Below are positions 1-7,502 of a stretch of DNA of 10,722 nt, piece by piece. Made by a program: the position numbers and the translations under genes. Positions within the stretch are counted from its first letter, which is position 1, and each line of letters begins with the position of its first letter. The notes under the pieces were generated by a model, which made no database searches, was not told where the DNA came from, and worked only from the letters and a program-made list of their open reading frames with translations. Origin of the DNA: SAR324 cluster bacterium (GTDB taxonomy: Bacteria > SAR324 > NAC60-12); contig JAKUUF010000044.1 in the NCBI GenBank assembly GCA_022448705.1, forward strand, positions 1 through 10,722, given 5' to 3'.

Positions 1-120
1 TTCCACACCTATAAAATCCCTGTAAAACTCTTAAATCCGACTGTTTTTGAGCGAACTGAAATACATAATATTCAGATCAAAGTTCATTGAGTAAGGCTGA
101 AATATAGTTCTACCATAAAT

Positions 121-1362
121 CTACAGGTTGGAGCTGGCTGAAAACAAGAAGGTCAATGAATCTCGTGTCATTTTTCTGGATTCTGTGAGACCTTCATACA
201 ACCATGCTTTTCCAGACCCTGATGTGTAAATAGTACCAAATGTTAGTGAAGAGGAAGAAGAGTAGGAAGTATAACCAAAACTAGCACCATATATATCTAT
301 ATACTCATAAGGGGATGTGGTTGATGAGTCTGGCTGAGGCAGATTTGTGTAGTTGGTGAATAACCCCAATCGCACTGCATTTGTCGGATTAATGTAATAT
401 TCCGTTCCTCCTGAAAAATTTATTACATCTACACGTCCTTTTTCCTGCGCCTGGTAATAATCTATGTCAAAAGTATAAAGCTGAGATGGTGTTGGGAAAT
501 ATGCTGCTCCGAAAGCAATGTGTAAAGGCATATTTCGTTTTAATTCAGTTTTTGTCCTGTTCATAGTAGTAGCAAGGCTTGCAGTACCAGTGCTGTTATC
601 TGTACTGTGGTATGATAGATCAGCCTGATAAGGGGCATTAAACAATATTGTCTGGTCCAGCGCTACTCCAACAGTAAGCAGATTTAATGGACTCCACTGA
701 GCACCAATTTTCGGCATCAGTCCGTCTTCCCTCTGTTTTTTACTTTCATAAAATACCTGATAGCTCCCATCAGTACTTTCAAGGAAATAATGCTGCTGAC
801 GCATAAAGCTGCGGTAGTGGTAATATAGAGTTAATCCAATAGAAATATCATCTCCTAAATTCATTGCCGCGGAGGGCCCCATCAGGTAGGTAATGTCCTC
901 TGAATGCAGGCTCTGATAGTATTTTTTTACAGTACTCAGCGGATTTTCGAAGACAAGATCCTGGTGTTCAATAAACGCTTCAGGCACCACATAAGAAAAG
1001 CAGAAAGAATAAGATTTAAATTTTTTGAGCACACTAAAATAATTTGGGACCAGTGCTTCGCTGTCACGAACCCAATCTTTAGTGCCAATTGCCTGATGAT
1101 AAACTGTCTTCATTTGATGCATCACGTTTCCGCTGCCGGAGAGACTGTCTCCAACCGCATATGCAATTCCACCCGGGTTATAGTAACAGCCGGTACTGTC
1201 GTCAGAAACTGCCACGTAGCTTCCACCCATTGTTGCCGCACGTTCACCGATAAGCATATTCTTGTAGTGGGCATCATCCGCATGCAGCTCAGAGGGAGTT
1301 ATGCAGATGATTATCAACAAAACATTAAAGGGAAACCATAAATTGCTTAAATCTTTTTTCAT
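121..1362 (-). CDS. FadL/OMPP1-like outer-membrane beta-barrel protein
   Basis: The 413-residue product begins with a signal peptide: a basic MKK start, a hydrophobic stretch around residues 12-22, and a likely signal peptidase I site after A28 (ELHA|DD). Residues 39-65 carry GERAATMGGSYVAV followed by SDDSTGCYYNPGG, the N-terminal signature of FadL/OMPP1, PorV and UPF0164-type barrels. The rest is alternating polar and aromatic sequence rich in Y, S, T and G, as expected of outer-membrane strands, with a serine run near residue 370. The role could be uptake of hydrophobic compounds or a structural barrel; the substrate cannot be read from the sequence. The C-terminus (LTFLFSASSNL) lacks the usual final aromatic residue. 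The ATG overlaps the end of the M48 protease gene by 38 nt and is preceded by an AGGG-type ribosome site, suggesting translational coupling. It is the last gene of the minus-strand cluster. Barrel class is fairly sure, function unknown. Confidence 0.8.
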   Translation of the reverse strand: MKKDLSNLWFPFNVLLIIICITPSELHADDAHYKNMLIGERAATMGGSYVAVSDDSTGCYYNPGGIAYAVGDSLSGSGNVMHQMKTVYHQAIGTKDWVRDSEALVPNYFSVLKKFKSYSFCFSYVVPEAFIEHQDLVFENPLSTVKKYYQSLHSEDITYLMGPSAAMNLGDDISIGLTLYYHYRSFMRQQHYFLESTDGSYQVFYESKKQREDGLMPKIGAQWSPLNLLTVGVALDQTILFNAPYQADLSYHSTDNSTGTASLATTMNRTKTELKRNMPLHIAFGAAYFPTPSQLYTFDIDYYQAQEKGRVDVINFSGGTEYYINPTNAVRLGLFTNYTNLPQPDSSTTSPYEYIDIYGASFGYTSYSSSSSLTFGTIYTSGSGKAWLYEGLTESRKMTRDSLTFLFSASSNL

Positions 1363-2161
1363 TTTTCTTACCCTGAATTGAATCCAGCTCGTGTTTGCTT
1401 ATGAATTCACTTAAAATTTTAATGCGGGTATCTATAGTAGGGTGAGTCTTGGAAAGGACTTTCGCCTGCCCCTGTTCCAAGTGTGGCTTCAATGATGAAA
1501 GATAATCAAGATAGCTTTGAGGATCGTATCCTGTGGAAATCAGCATTTCCAGGGCTTTTTGATCAGCATCTGCTTCGTCCTTTTTTGATAGACCTTCTTC
1601 CATAAGCATCTTAAAAGCAAGGTCATTCAGGCGCTCCAGGGCAATTTTAGCTGAAAGTGTTGCTCCTCCTAAAATCTGCGCGATACCCGAAGTCATTGAG
1701 CGGTCCGTACTCTGCAGATTCAATTGTTTTACGATGTGTTTTTGATTTATGTGCGCAAGTTCGTGTGCTAGTACTCCGGCCAGCTGCGCCTCATTACGCA
1801 TTAGTTTCAAGGCACCCGTTGTTACAAAGATATAACCTCCTGGAGCAGCATATCCATTAATATCTTCCGTATCAAGAATTCCAAAATAATATCTTAATTC
1901 TGGCCTTCCCAACTGCGCAGAGATCCCTGTACCGATTTGAGAAACATAATTGACTTTTTCCTCGTCTTTGTAGATAGGGTATTTCCCAAGAATTTTTGCC
2001 GCAACTCCCCTGCCAAAATCAATTTCCTTTTCTGTGCCAGCTTCCTGGTTTTTCCAGAATATATGATTGGCCCGCAGACGAAATTCATGTGCATGAATCT
2101 GCAGTGTAAAACTAAAGGCAGCTGTACAAAAGCCCAGCAACATAAGTAGCCACCGAATCAT
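1325..2161 (-). CDS. Exported M48-family zinc metalloprotease (BepA/LoiP-like)
   Basis: This 278-residue protein is an M48 (subclan M48C-like) peptidase. The zinc motif HELAH is at residues 133-137 (H133, E134, H137). The third ligand is probably E196 in KKDEADAD. NGYAAPGGYIFVTTGAL (102-118) matches the conserved strand before the active-site helix, and THP at 239-241 matches the conserved late His-Pro. A hydrophobic N-terminus (about 3-20) looks like a signal peptide, perhaps cut after A24. C12 is preceded by F, so it is not a lipobox. Unlike E. coli BepA there is no TPR domain; the length is closer to LoiP. Known relatives degrade or help assemble outer-membrane proteins in the periplasm. 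The ATG lies 6 nt after the SH3b gene, and the 3' end overlaps the barrel gene, which suggests but does not prove a shared role. Confidence 0.9.
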   Translation of the reverse strand: MIRWLLMLLGFCTAAFSFTLQIHAHEFRLRANHIFWKNQEAGTEKEIDFGRGVAAKILGKYPIYKDEEKVNYVSQIGTGISAQLGRPELRYYFGILDTEDINGYAAPGGYIFVTTGALKLMRNEAQLAGVLAHELAHINQKHIVKQLNLQSTDRSMTSGIAQILGGATLSAKIALERLNDLAFKMLMEEGLSKKDEADADQKALEMLISTGYDPQSYLDYLSSLKPHLEQGQAKVLSKTHPTIDTRIKILSEFISKHELDSIQGKKNEKRFKQFMVSL

Positions 2162-2167
2162 TTTTCT

Positions 2168-2698
2168 TTATTCCGAAAATGTAACAAACTGAACAGAATT
2201 CTCTTCATCTGTGGGTTGCTTTTCCAGCCATTCCAATGCCAAATAGTCTGTCTTATACGGACTGATTTTCTGCCCCTTTTTGTCAACAAGCCCCTTTACA
2301 CCGACTACAGCGGTAAATGTTCTCAAACGAACCCTTTTCCCTGAAGACGATTGAAGACGGATTTTTTGACTCAAAATCGATTTCTTGATACCCACCGGAA
2401 TATCAGAAATCTGTCCACGCATTAGCCATCCCTGATTTTCTCCAACTTCAACTTTCTCCCATAACCCTTTTGTCTCTTTTGAAAGAACTTTTGTCCCACG
2501 TGATAACTTTGTAAGAACCTTGCTGCTTATTTTGGGCTGATCACGTAATGGAGCTCCTAAGCCTTTGATATAACGAGTCATTTCTTTTCCAGAAATTGCA
2601 ACAGTAAATGGCCATGAAAACAAAACAATTACTGCAGTAAAATATATGCAAAATTTATTTCTCAACAATTTTGAATCAAATAGACTTAGATGAAGCAC
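2168..2698 (-). CDS. Exported SH3b-domain protein of unknown function
   Basis: As called from GTG the product has 176 residues: a hydrophobic export segment (about 15-35), then a bacterial SH3 (SH3b) domain at about 41-99, recognised by GAPLRDQPKISSKVL, the turn SRGTKVLSKETKGLWEKVEV and the closing GWLMRGQISD. The remaining C-terminal part (about 105-176, including RTFTAVVGVKGL) I do not recognise. SH3b domains commonly bind peptidoglycan or periplasmic partners. The start is uncertain: GTG at 2698 overlaps lspA by 23 nt, whereas TTG codons at 2668 and 2665 lie just past the lspA stop; starting at 2665 gives a compact signal peptide beginning MRNKFCIYF. No cysteine sits in a lipobox, so it is either secreted or membrane-anchored. 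The M48 protease gene follows 6 nt downstream, which makes a periplasmic partnership plausible. Function is inference only. Confidence 0.75.
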   Translation of the reverse strand: MLHLSLFDSKLLRNKFCIYFTAVIVLFSWPFTVAISGKEMTRYIKGLGAPLRDQPKISSKVLTKLSRGTKVLSKETKGLWEKVEVGENQGWLMRGQISDIPVGIKKSILSQKIRLQSSSGKRVRLRTFTAVVGVKGLVDKKGQKISPYKTDYLALEWLEKQPTDEENSVQFVTFSE

Positions 2699-3200
2699 TG
2701 CTTTTTTTATGAAAAAATAATGGAATGATAAAGAATACTACCCCAACACTAATGAAACAGTCAGCAATGTTGTTGACAAAAAAGCTAGTTTCATACCAGC
2801 GGAAGTGGAAGAAATCTGTTACGTAGCCGTAAACCACACGATCAATTAAGTTACCTGCTGCTCCTGGAATTACGCAGGCCAATCCTGAACGAGTGTAAAA
2901 ATCTAGTTCATCCCAGTATCTGGTTTGGTAATAAAGCATAGCCACTGTTGCTACCAATGAAACTCCAACCAGCAGCGGTATTCTAATTGAATCGGAATAA
3001 TCAGCCAAAAAACTAAAGCTTACACCGCGGTTTTGTACATGGGTCAGGTCCAAAAAATTTTTTAACAGCCCGCTAGTTTCATATAAAGGTATATTGGCCC
3101 TGACCCAAATTTTTGAACCAAGATCCAATCCCAAAAAAACGATCATTATTAACCAGTTTAACCTGAATGAAGGTGATTTGATTTTCTCAGAAATACTCAA
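2676..3200 (-). CDS. lspA: Lipoprotein signal peptidase (prolipoprotein signal peptidase II)
   Basis: LspA is an inner-membrane aspartyl protease that cleaves the signal peptide from diacylglyceryl-modified prolipoproteins. The 174-residue product shows the family layout: four hydrophobic segments at about 14-31, 71-91, 102-117 and 143-163; an N-terminal D-x3-K (D26, K30); GNLIDRVVYGYVTDFF with catalytic D129; and FFVNNIADCFI with catalytic D147. N57-R58 in HVQNRGVSFSFL match the conserved NxG(V/A)AFS region. The C-terminus is basic and serine-rich. The start is TTG at 3200, with no in-frame ATG before residue 19, which lies inside the first membrane segment. An AAGGCAG ribosome site falls in the last codons of hisS, whose stop is 4 nt away, so translation is probably coupled. 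The family is certain; the start is likely. Confidence 0.95.
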   Translation of the reverse strand: MSISEKIKSPSFRLNWLIMIVFLGLDLGSKIWVRANIPLYETSGLLKNFLDLTHVQNRGVSFSFLADYSDSIRIPLLVGVSLVATVAMLYYQTRYWDELDFYTRSGLACVIPGAAGNLIDRVVYGYVTDFFHFRWYETSFFVNNIADCFISVGVVFFIIPLFFHKKSSASSKSI

Positions 3201-3204
3201 TTGA

Positions 3205-4479
3205 TTACTCTGCCTTAGAAATTAAGTCAGCAATTTTGACTGGTTTCTGTTCATGAAGAATCATATCCCTGATCACAACTTTATCTTCAGCTAGTTCTTC
3301 AGGAAAGAGCAGAATTGCTTTTGCTGCTCCAGATTCATTAGCCTGTCGCATAGTTTTTTTCATTTTTTTCATGCTGAAATTACAGTCAACAACAGACCCT
3401 CGCATGCGTAACTCTGCCGCGATCTTTAATGCTATCCCCACCTGTTCACTGGCGAATGGTATAATTGTATAATCCAGTTTTCTAGGAAGTTCCGGGAAAC
3501 GTCCCAACTCCTTCAAAACGTCCAAAACAACAACATCACCAAAGCCGAATCCTACTGCCGGGACTGTTTCACCTCCGAATGCAGAAAGCAGCGAATCGTA
3601 TCTTCCTCCACCGCAAATTGCGCGATGCTTTTTCTCTGGGCTGTTAACCTCAAAAACTGCTCCTGTGTAATAAGAAAGTCCTCTTACAATGGAAATATCG
3701 AATTTCAGGTAGCCTGAGCATCCTGCAGTATCCATCATATCCATCAAGCTATGCAACTGCTCTACTCCTGTAGTATCGCTCAAGTTTTCTTCAAGATCCT
3801 TTAAGTCTGTGTTTGAAAGATACTCATTAAGTTGTCCCACTTGTTTTGCAGACATCCCTGTATCTTCCAGCATAGCTACCAATGCCTCGGAAGAAATTTT
3901 GTCGCGTTTATCAAGAATGACCATGACTGTGCTGTGAAGATCCTCAGGCACATTTATTTGAGTTAAAATCGCGTTTAGAATTCGACGATCATTGATAAAA
4001 ACTTTAAATTCTTTTTTTGTAAGTCCCATGGATTCACATGCAGAAATCAGCAGCATTAGAATTTCTGCCTCTGCCAAAATATGTGGTTGGCCGATAATGT
4101 CAGCATTCCATTGAAAGTGCTCACGGCGTCTGCCTTTAGTCATTCTTTCATAGCGAAAGCATTGAGGCATAGAAAACCACTTTATCGGGAAGGATAATGA
4201 TTTATTATGCTGAAGAATCAGCCTGGCAAGTGAAGGAGTCATTTCCGGCCGCAAGCTTAAACGTCTCCCGCTCTTGTCCTCAAAACTGAAAAGCTGCTTG
4301 CTGATTTCATCACCTGCTTTTCGGATGTAGAGGTCCTCATGTTCAAGAACACAGGTATCGTATTCTTCAAATCCCGCCTGGACTGAGGTTCTTCGCCAGA
4401 TTTCAAATAACCAGTTGCGCAATCGCATCTCTTCCGGAAAGAAGTCCCGAGTACCCTTAACAGGCTGCAAATCAATCAT
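3205..4479 (-). CDS. hisS: Histidyl-tRNA synthetase
   Basis: HisRS is a class II synthetase that activates histidine with ATP and charges tRNA-His in the cytoplasm. The 424-residue product has motif 1 at the N-terminus (VKGTRDFFPEEM, 7-18), LRPEMTPSLARL at 76-87, motif 2 CFRYERMTKGRRREHFQW (107-124), the histidine-specific HisA motif VRGLSYYTGAVFEV (265-278, catalytic R266), HisB AICGGGRYDS (287-296) and a C-terminal anticodon-binding domain from about 335. Motif 3 reads PAVGFGFGDVVVL rather than the E. coli-like GFAMGLERL; to my recollection plant-organellar and some delta-proteobacterial enzymes share this form. It starts at ATG, with AAGGAA about 14 nt upstream. The uracil-DNA glycosylase gene ends 39 nt upstream, and lspA follows 4 nt downstream. 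Confidence 0.97.
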   Translation of the reverse strand: MIDLQPVKGTRDFFPEEMRLRNWLFEIWRRTSVQAGFEEYDTCVLEHEDLYIRKAGDEISKQLFSFEDKSGRRLSLRPEMTPSLARLILQHNKSLSFPIKWFSMPQCFRYERMTKGRRREHFQWNADIIGQPHILAEAEILMLLISACESMGLTKKEFKVFINDRRILNAILTQINVPEDLHSTVMVILDKRDKISSEALVAMLEDTGMSAKQVGQLNEYLSNTDLKDLEENLSDTTGVEQLHSLMDMMDTAGCSGYLKFDISIVRGLSYYTGAVFEVNSPEKKHRAICGGGRYDSLLSAFGGETVPAVGFGFGDVVVLDVLKELGRFPELPRKLDYTIIPFASEQVGIALKIAAELRMRGSVVDCNFSMKKMKKTMRQANESGAAKAILLFPEELAEDKVVIRDMILHEQKPVKIADLISKAE

Positions 4480-4518
4480 ATTTTTTTACCAAGTTCCTTC
4501 TTTTAAATTTCTTGCCGT

Positions 4519-5436
4519 TCACCCCTGAGTACTATTAAAAGTGAATTCTGTTATTTTTTTAAAATCCTCCCATGCCTGGGGCATTGCAGAACGATTACGT
4601 AAGAGATAAGACGGGTGAAAAGTAGGCAATACTGTCCATTTCTCATACTGCTTAATCTTTCCACGTGCTTTAGTAATGCCTGGTACATCCGGAATTAATG
4701 TTTTTGTAGGGATATTTCCAAGAGTTACTATTAACTTTGGATTCAATATTTCTATTTGCTGTTTAATGATGGGAAGACAGCAAGAAATTTCTGCAGGGTT
4801 AGGATTCCTGTTGTCAGGAGGGCGGCATTTTACAATATTTGTGATATAAACATCATCGCGCTCAATCCCTATTGCGCTGATCATTTTTGTCAATAACCTG
4901 CCTGCACGTCCCACAAAAGGTTCGCCCTGAGTATCTTCATCTGCACCTGGTCCCTCGCCTATGAACATTACTGGAGGATTTGACAAACCTCTGCCAAAAA
5001 CCAGGTTCTTCCTGGTTTTTCCTAAAGCACACTTTTGACATGCTTTATACTTTTCAAAAAGCTCAGAAAGAGAGTTAATTTTTTTTGCTGAGTCCTGAGG
5101 CTTTGCTATTTGAGCAAAAGTCTGGGTTATATTCTGTTGTTTTAAATTAAGTACTTTATTTTGATCAGTTATATCTGCTGGTTCAGGATTGATTCCAATT
5201 TCAGTATTCTCTTTTGGACTTTCTTCATACTTTTCTGACTTTTCTGAGGGTTTATTTTTAGTTTTGCATGTTCCTTCAGAAATTCCATTTTCTATAGAGA
5301 TCATTTCTTCTAAACCATCAATCACACTTTTCAACTCAAAATCAGGCAGGGCTCCAATATTAATGTATTTAAGTCCTTTCTTATTCAGAGAAAGCAACTG
5401 ATTTTCAATTTGAAGCAGCAAAGAAGAATAATTCAA
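4519..5436 (-). CDS. Family-4 uracil-DNA glycosylase (iron-sulfur type)
   Basis: The enzyme removes uracil from DNA, starting base-excision repair after cytosine deamination. The catalytic domain occupies about residues 122-300 of 305. Four cysteines can hold the 4Fe-4S cluster: C133 and C136 (CQKC), C204 (NIVKCRPP) and C220; the spacing C204-C220 equals that of the Thermotoga enzyme. The active-site loop is GEGPGADEDTQGEPFVGRAG (160-179), and HPSYLLRN (from H274) is the second motif. The N-terminal 120 residues are not catalytic: a helical start, then a K/E/N/Q-rich stretch (about 55-118) that looks like a disordered linker. Translation seems to begin at TTG (5436), with GGAT 7 nt upstream; the first in-frame ATG is codon 45. 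It is probably the first gene of the hisS-lspA cluster. Confidence 0.93.
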   Translation of the reverse strand: MNYSSLLLQIENQLLSLNKKGLKYINIGALPDFELKSVIDGLEEMISIENGISEGTCKTKNKPSEKSEKYEESPKENTEIGINPEPADITDQNKVLNLKQQNITQTFAQIAKPQDSAKKINSLSELFEKYKACQKCALGKTRKNLVFGRGLSNPPVMFIGEGPGADEDTQGEPFVGRAGRLLTKMISAIGIERDDVYITNIVKCRPPDNRNPNPAEISCCLPIIKQQIEILNPKLIVTLGNIPTKTLIPDVPGITKARGKIKQYEKWTVLPTFHPSYLLRNRSAMPQAWEDFKKITEFTFNSTQG

Positions 5437-5485
5437 ACTATTATCCAGTGAAGTGTTACTATATAAACTGATGATTTAAGTTTAA

Positions 5486-5512
5486 ATTATATTGATTCCA
5501 GAATTCTTACAA
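5486..5512 (-). promoter_or_regulatory. Candidate promoter for the glycosylase-hisS-lspA cluster
   Basis: Read on the minus strand, a perfect TATAAT (5486-5491) is preceded by TTGTAA (5507-5512) with a 15-nt spacer, shorter than the ideal 17. It lies about 50 nt upstream of the TTG start in the 143-nt gap after hslU, a sensible place for an operon promoter. The DNA here is very AT-rich, so a chance match is possible. Confidence 0.35.
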
Positions 5513-5579
5513 TCTTCTACCTAATTTTTCAGAAAAATCTAATCAAAGTATAAATTGAATCAAATATGAAAATTTAAGA

Positions 5580-6935
5580 CTACAATATGTATCGGCTCAA
5601 ATCCTGATTTTTTAGCAGGTTTGAGAGTCGGCTTTGAATATATTGCGGAGTCACTGAAATTTTTTGATCCTTCAATTCCGGAGCAGTAAAACTGACTTCT
5701 TCCAGCAATTGTTCCATAACAGTATGAAGTCTTCGGGCACCAATATTTTCAGAATCTTCATTTATTTGACATGCAATTTCAGCAATTTTGTCAATTGCGT
5801 CTTTAGTAAATTCCAGCTTTACACCCTCAGTCTTCATCAGGGCGGTATATTGAACTATCAGCGCATTTTTTGGTTCAGTAAGGATACGTACAAAATCTTT
5901 TTTGTTAAGTGAAAGCAGTTCAACTCTTATTGGAAACCTTCCCTGCAGTTCTGGAATCATGTCAGACGGTTTTGTAAGGTGGAAAGCCCCTGCGGCAATG
6001 AATAGAATATGGTCTGTTTGAACTGGTCCGTATTTTGTGTTTACGGTAGATCCTTCTACAATAGGCAGCATGTCGCGCTGCACTCCTTCTCTGGAAATGT
6101 CCGGACCTTGTGAATGGCTTCGGCGTGAAGCAATCTTATCAACTTCATCCAAAAATATAATTCCGCTTTGTTCAACTCGCTTTACAGCTTCCCTGGAGAC
6201 TTCCTCCATGTCTATAAGCTTGCCTACTTCTTCCTGCTGCAGGATATTGCGTGCGTCTTCAATGCTGACACGACGACGCTTTGACTGCTTGGGCATCATG
6301 TTAGCAAGCATATCACGAATGTTTATATCCATGTTGTCATTCGTGGAAATCGGCATAAACTCCATTACTGCACCTGAAGGCCTTTCAGCTACGTCCAGTT
6401 CAACAATCCTTTGATCCAATTCACCTGAACGAAGTTTCTTGCGGAACTTTTCTCGTGTCGGATTTGGTGCTGCTTTTTCTTCAGAATCATCCTGTTTGTC
6501 TCCTGCAGGTGGAAGCAACAGATTCAGCAGACGTTCTTCAACCATTTCTCTAGCTGCGTCCTGTTTCCGTTCCATCTGCTCCTGTCGCACCATGTTGACC
6601 GAGTTATCAGTCAAATCTCGAATCATTGACTCAACATCACGCCCCACGTAGCCTACTTCAGTAAATTTGGATGCTTCAACTTTTATAAAAGGAGCGTTCA
6701 CCAGCCTGGAAATACGACGGGCAATTTCAGTTTTACCTATACCAGTTGCACCAATCATGATTATATTTTTTGGCAAAATCTCATCTTTTAAGTCTTCTCC
6801 CAGTTGCAGTCGTCTCCATCGATTGCGCAGGGCGATTGCCACAGCTTTCTTTGCATCTGTCTGACCAATGATATATCGATCAAGCGCGTCAACAGTCTCC
6901 TGCGGTGTCATATTGTTTTCGGTTGGTGTTATCAT
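5580..6935 (-). CDS. hslU: HslU, ATPase subunit of the HslUV protease
   Basis: HslU is a hexameric AAA+ unfoldase that feeds proteins into the HslV chamber in the cytoplasm. The 451-residue product has the N-terminal LDRYIIGQTDAKKAVAIALR, Walker A GATGIGKT (62-69), the pore loop GYVG (95-98), the inserted I-domain (about 110-245), Walker B IIFLDEVDKI (259-268), the arginine-finger region LQGRFPIRV (R333) and sensor-2 GARRLHTV (399-406). It ends NQDLSRYIL, the conserved tail that docks on HslV. The Walker A loop has Ala where HslU normally has Pro (GPTGVGKT). The ATG is 4 nt after the hslV stop; a second ATG at 6911 (MTPQETVD) matches the usual HslU N-terminus and is an alternative start. Neither has a strong ribosome site, so coupling to hslV is likely. 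Confidence 0.97.
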   Translation of the reverse strand: MITPTENNMTPQETVDALDRYIIGQTDAKKAVAIALRNRWRRLQLGEDLKDEILPKNIIMIGATGIGKTEIARRISRLVNAPFIKVEASKFTEVGYVGRDVESMIRDLTDNSVNMVRQEQMERKQDAAREMVEERLLNLLLPPAGDKQDDSEEKAAPNPTREKFRKKLRSGELDQRIVELDVAERPSGAVMEFMPISTNDNMDINIRDMLANMMPKQSKRRRVSIEDARNILQQEEVGKLIDMEEVSREAVKRVEQSGIIFLDEVDKIASRRSHSQGPDISREGVQRDMLPIVEGSTVNTKYGPVQTDHILFIAAGAFHLTKPSDMIPELQGRFPIRVELLSLNKKDFVRILTEPKNALIVQYTALMKTEGVKLEFTKDAIDKIAEIACQINEDSENIGARRLHTVMEQLLEEVSFTAPELKDQKISVTPQYIQSRLSNLLKNQDLSRYIL

Positions 6936-6939
6936 GAGT

Positions 6940-7461
6940 TTAGAATTTCAATTCTTCGAAAGTTATCTTGTCATTGGTATAGATACAAATATCTGAAGCT
7001 ATTTTCATTGATTTTTCTGCAATTTCCCGAGGACTTAGCTTGGTGTCAATCAAAGCTCTGGCTGCGGCCAGTGCATACATTCCACCAGAACCAATTCCAA
7101 TAAGTCCGTCATCCGGTTCAATCACATCTCCGTTTCCGGAAATTACAAGTGAGGCTTCTGCACTTGAAACAGCAAGCAGTGCCTCCAGGTTACGCAGCAT
7201 TTTGTCAGTTCGCCATTCTTTGGCCAGTTCAACTGCAGAGCGCAGCAGTTTTCCATTGTACTGCTCAAGTTTTTCATCAAATTTTTCGAACAGTGTGAAA
7301 GCATCTGCTGTGGAACCGGCGAATCCGGCTATAACTTTGCCGTCAAAGGTGTTGCGCAATTTTCGGGCAGATGGCTTCATGATGGTGTTCTGCATAGATA
7401 CCTGGCCGTCACCAGCCATTACCACGCAATTGCCTTTGCGCACGCTTAGAATAGTCGTCAT
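6940..7461 (-). CDS. hslV: HslV, peptidase subunit of the HslUV protease
   Basis: HslV is the proteasome-like peptidase that forms a double hexameric ring and degrades proteins unfolded by HslU. The 173-residue product matches the family along its whole length. It starts MTTILSV, so removing Met exposes the catalytic N-terminal Thr. The supporting residues are present: D17 (AGDGQ), K33 (PSARKL) and S124 (GSGG), in mature numbering. Also seen are GKVIAGFAGSTADAFTLFE, AVELAKEWRTDKMLR and DICIYTND near the C-terminus. The ATG has only a weak, distant purine-rich site (AGGAAA about 20 nt upstream, AAGAAA nearer). hslU follows 4 nt downstream, the standard gene order. pgsA ends 113 nt upstream. 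Confidence 0.98.
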   Translation of the reverse strand: MTTILSVRKGNCVVMAGDGQVSMQNTIMKPSARKLRNTFDGKVIAGFAGSTADAFTLFEKFDEKLEQYNGKLLRSAVELAKEWRTDKMLRNLEALLAVSSAEASLVISGNGDVIEPDDGLIGIGSGGMYALAAARALIDTKLSPREIAEKSMKIASDICIYTNDKITFEELKF

Positions 7462-7496
7462 ATAATAATTTTCTTAAAGTTTCCTGATTTTGAGAG

Positions 7497-7502
7497 ATTA
7501 TA
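7497..7502 (-). promoter_or_regulatory. Candidate -10 box upstream of hslV
   Basis: On the minus strand this reads TATAAT in the context AAGATATAATCTC, about 35 nt before the hslV ATG. At the proper distance upstream (around 7520-7525) the hexamer is CAATGC, so there is no recognisable -35 box. No sigma-32-type CCCCAT heat-shock element is visible. It could let hslVU be transcribed separately from pgsA. Confidence 0.3.

Noticed and set aside
72..102. TTCAG...CTGAA inverted repeat downstream of the barrel gene as an operon terminator
   Set aside because: Only 5 nt per arm with a 21-nt loop and no T-run; nothing else in bases 1-120 looks like a gene or terminator.
904..1341. A 145-codon plus-strand ORF opposite the barrel gene
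   Set aside because: It lies wholly antisense to a gene with a clear signal peptide and family signature, and its translation shows no domain or plausible composition.
1325..1362. Frameshift or misassembly at the M48-barrel overlap
   Set aside because: Both proteins look complete: the M48 core ends before the overlap, and the barrel start has a ribosome site and signal peptide, so a genuine overlap is simpler.
5524..5538. Perfect A/T hairpin (ATTTTT-CAG-AAAAAT) between hslU and the glycosylase as a terminator
   Set aside because: The stem has no G-C pair, the loop is 3 nt and no T-tract follows, so it would be too weak to end transcription.
7040..7465. A 141-codon plus-strand ORF opposite hslV
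   Set aside because: It is the antisense shadow of a highly conserved gene; the Ser/Ala-rich translation is what such a shadow gives.
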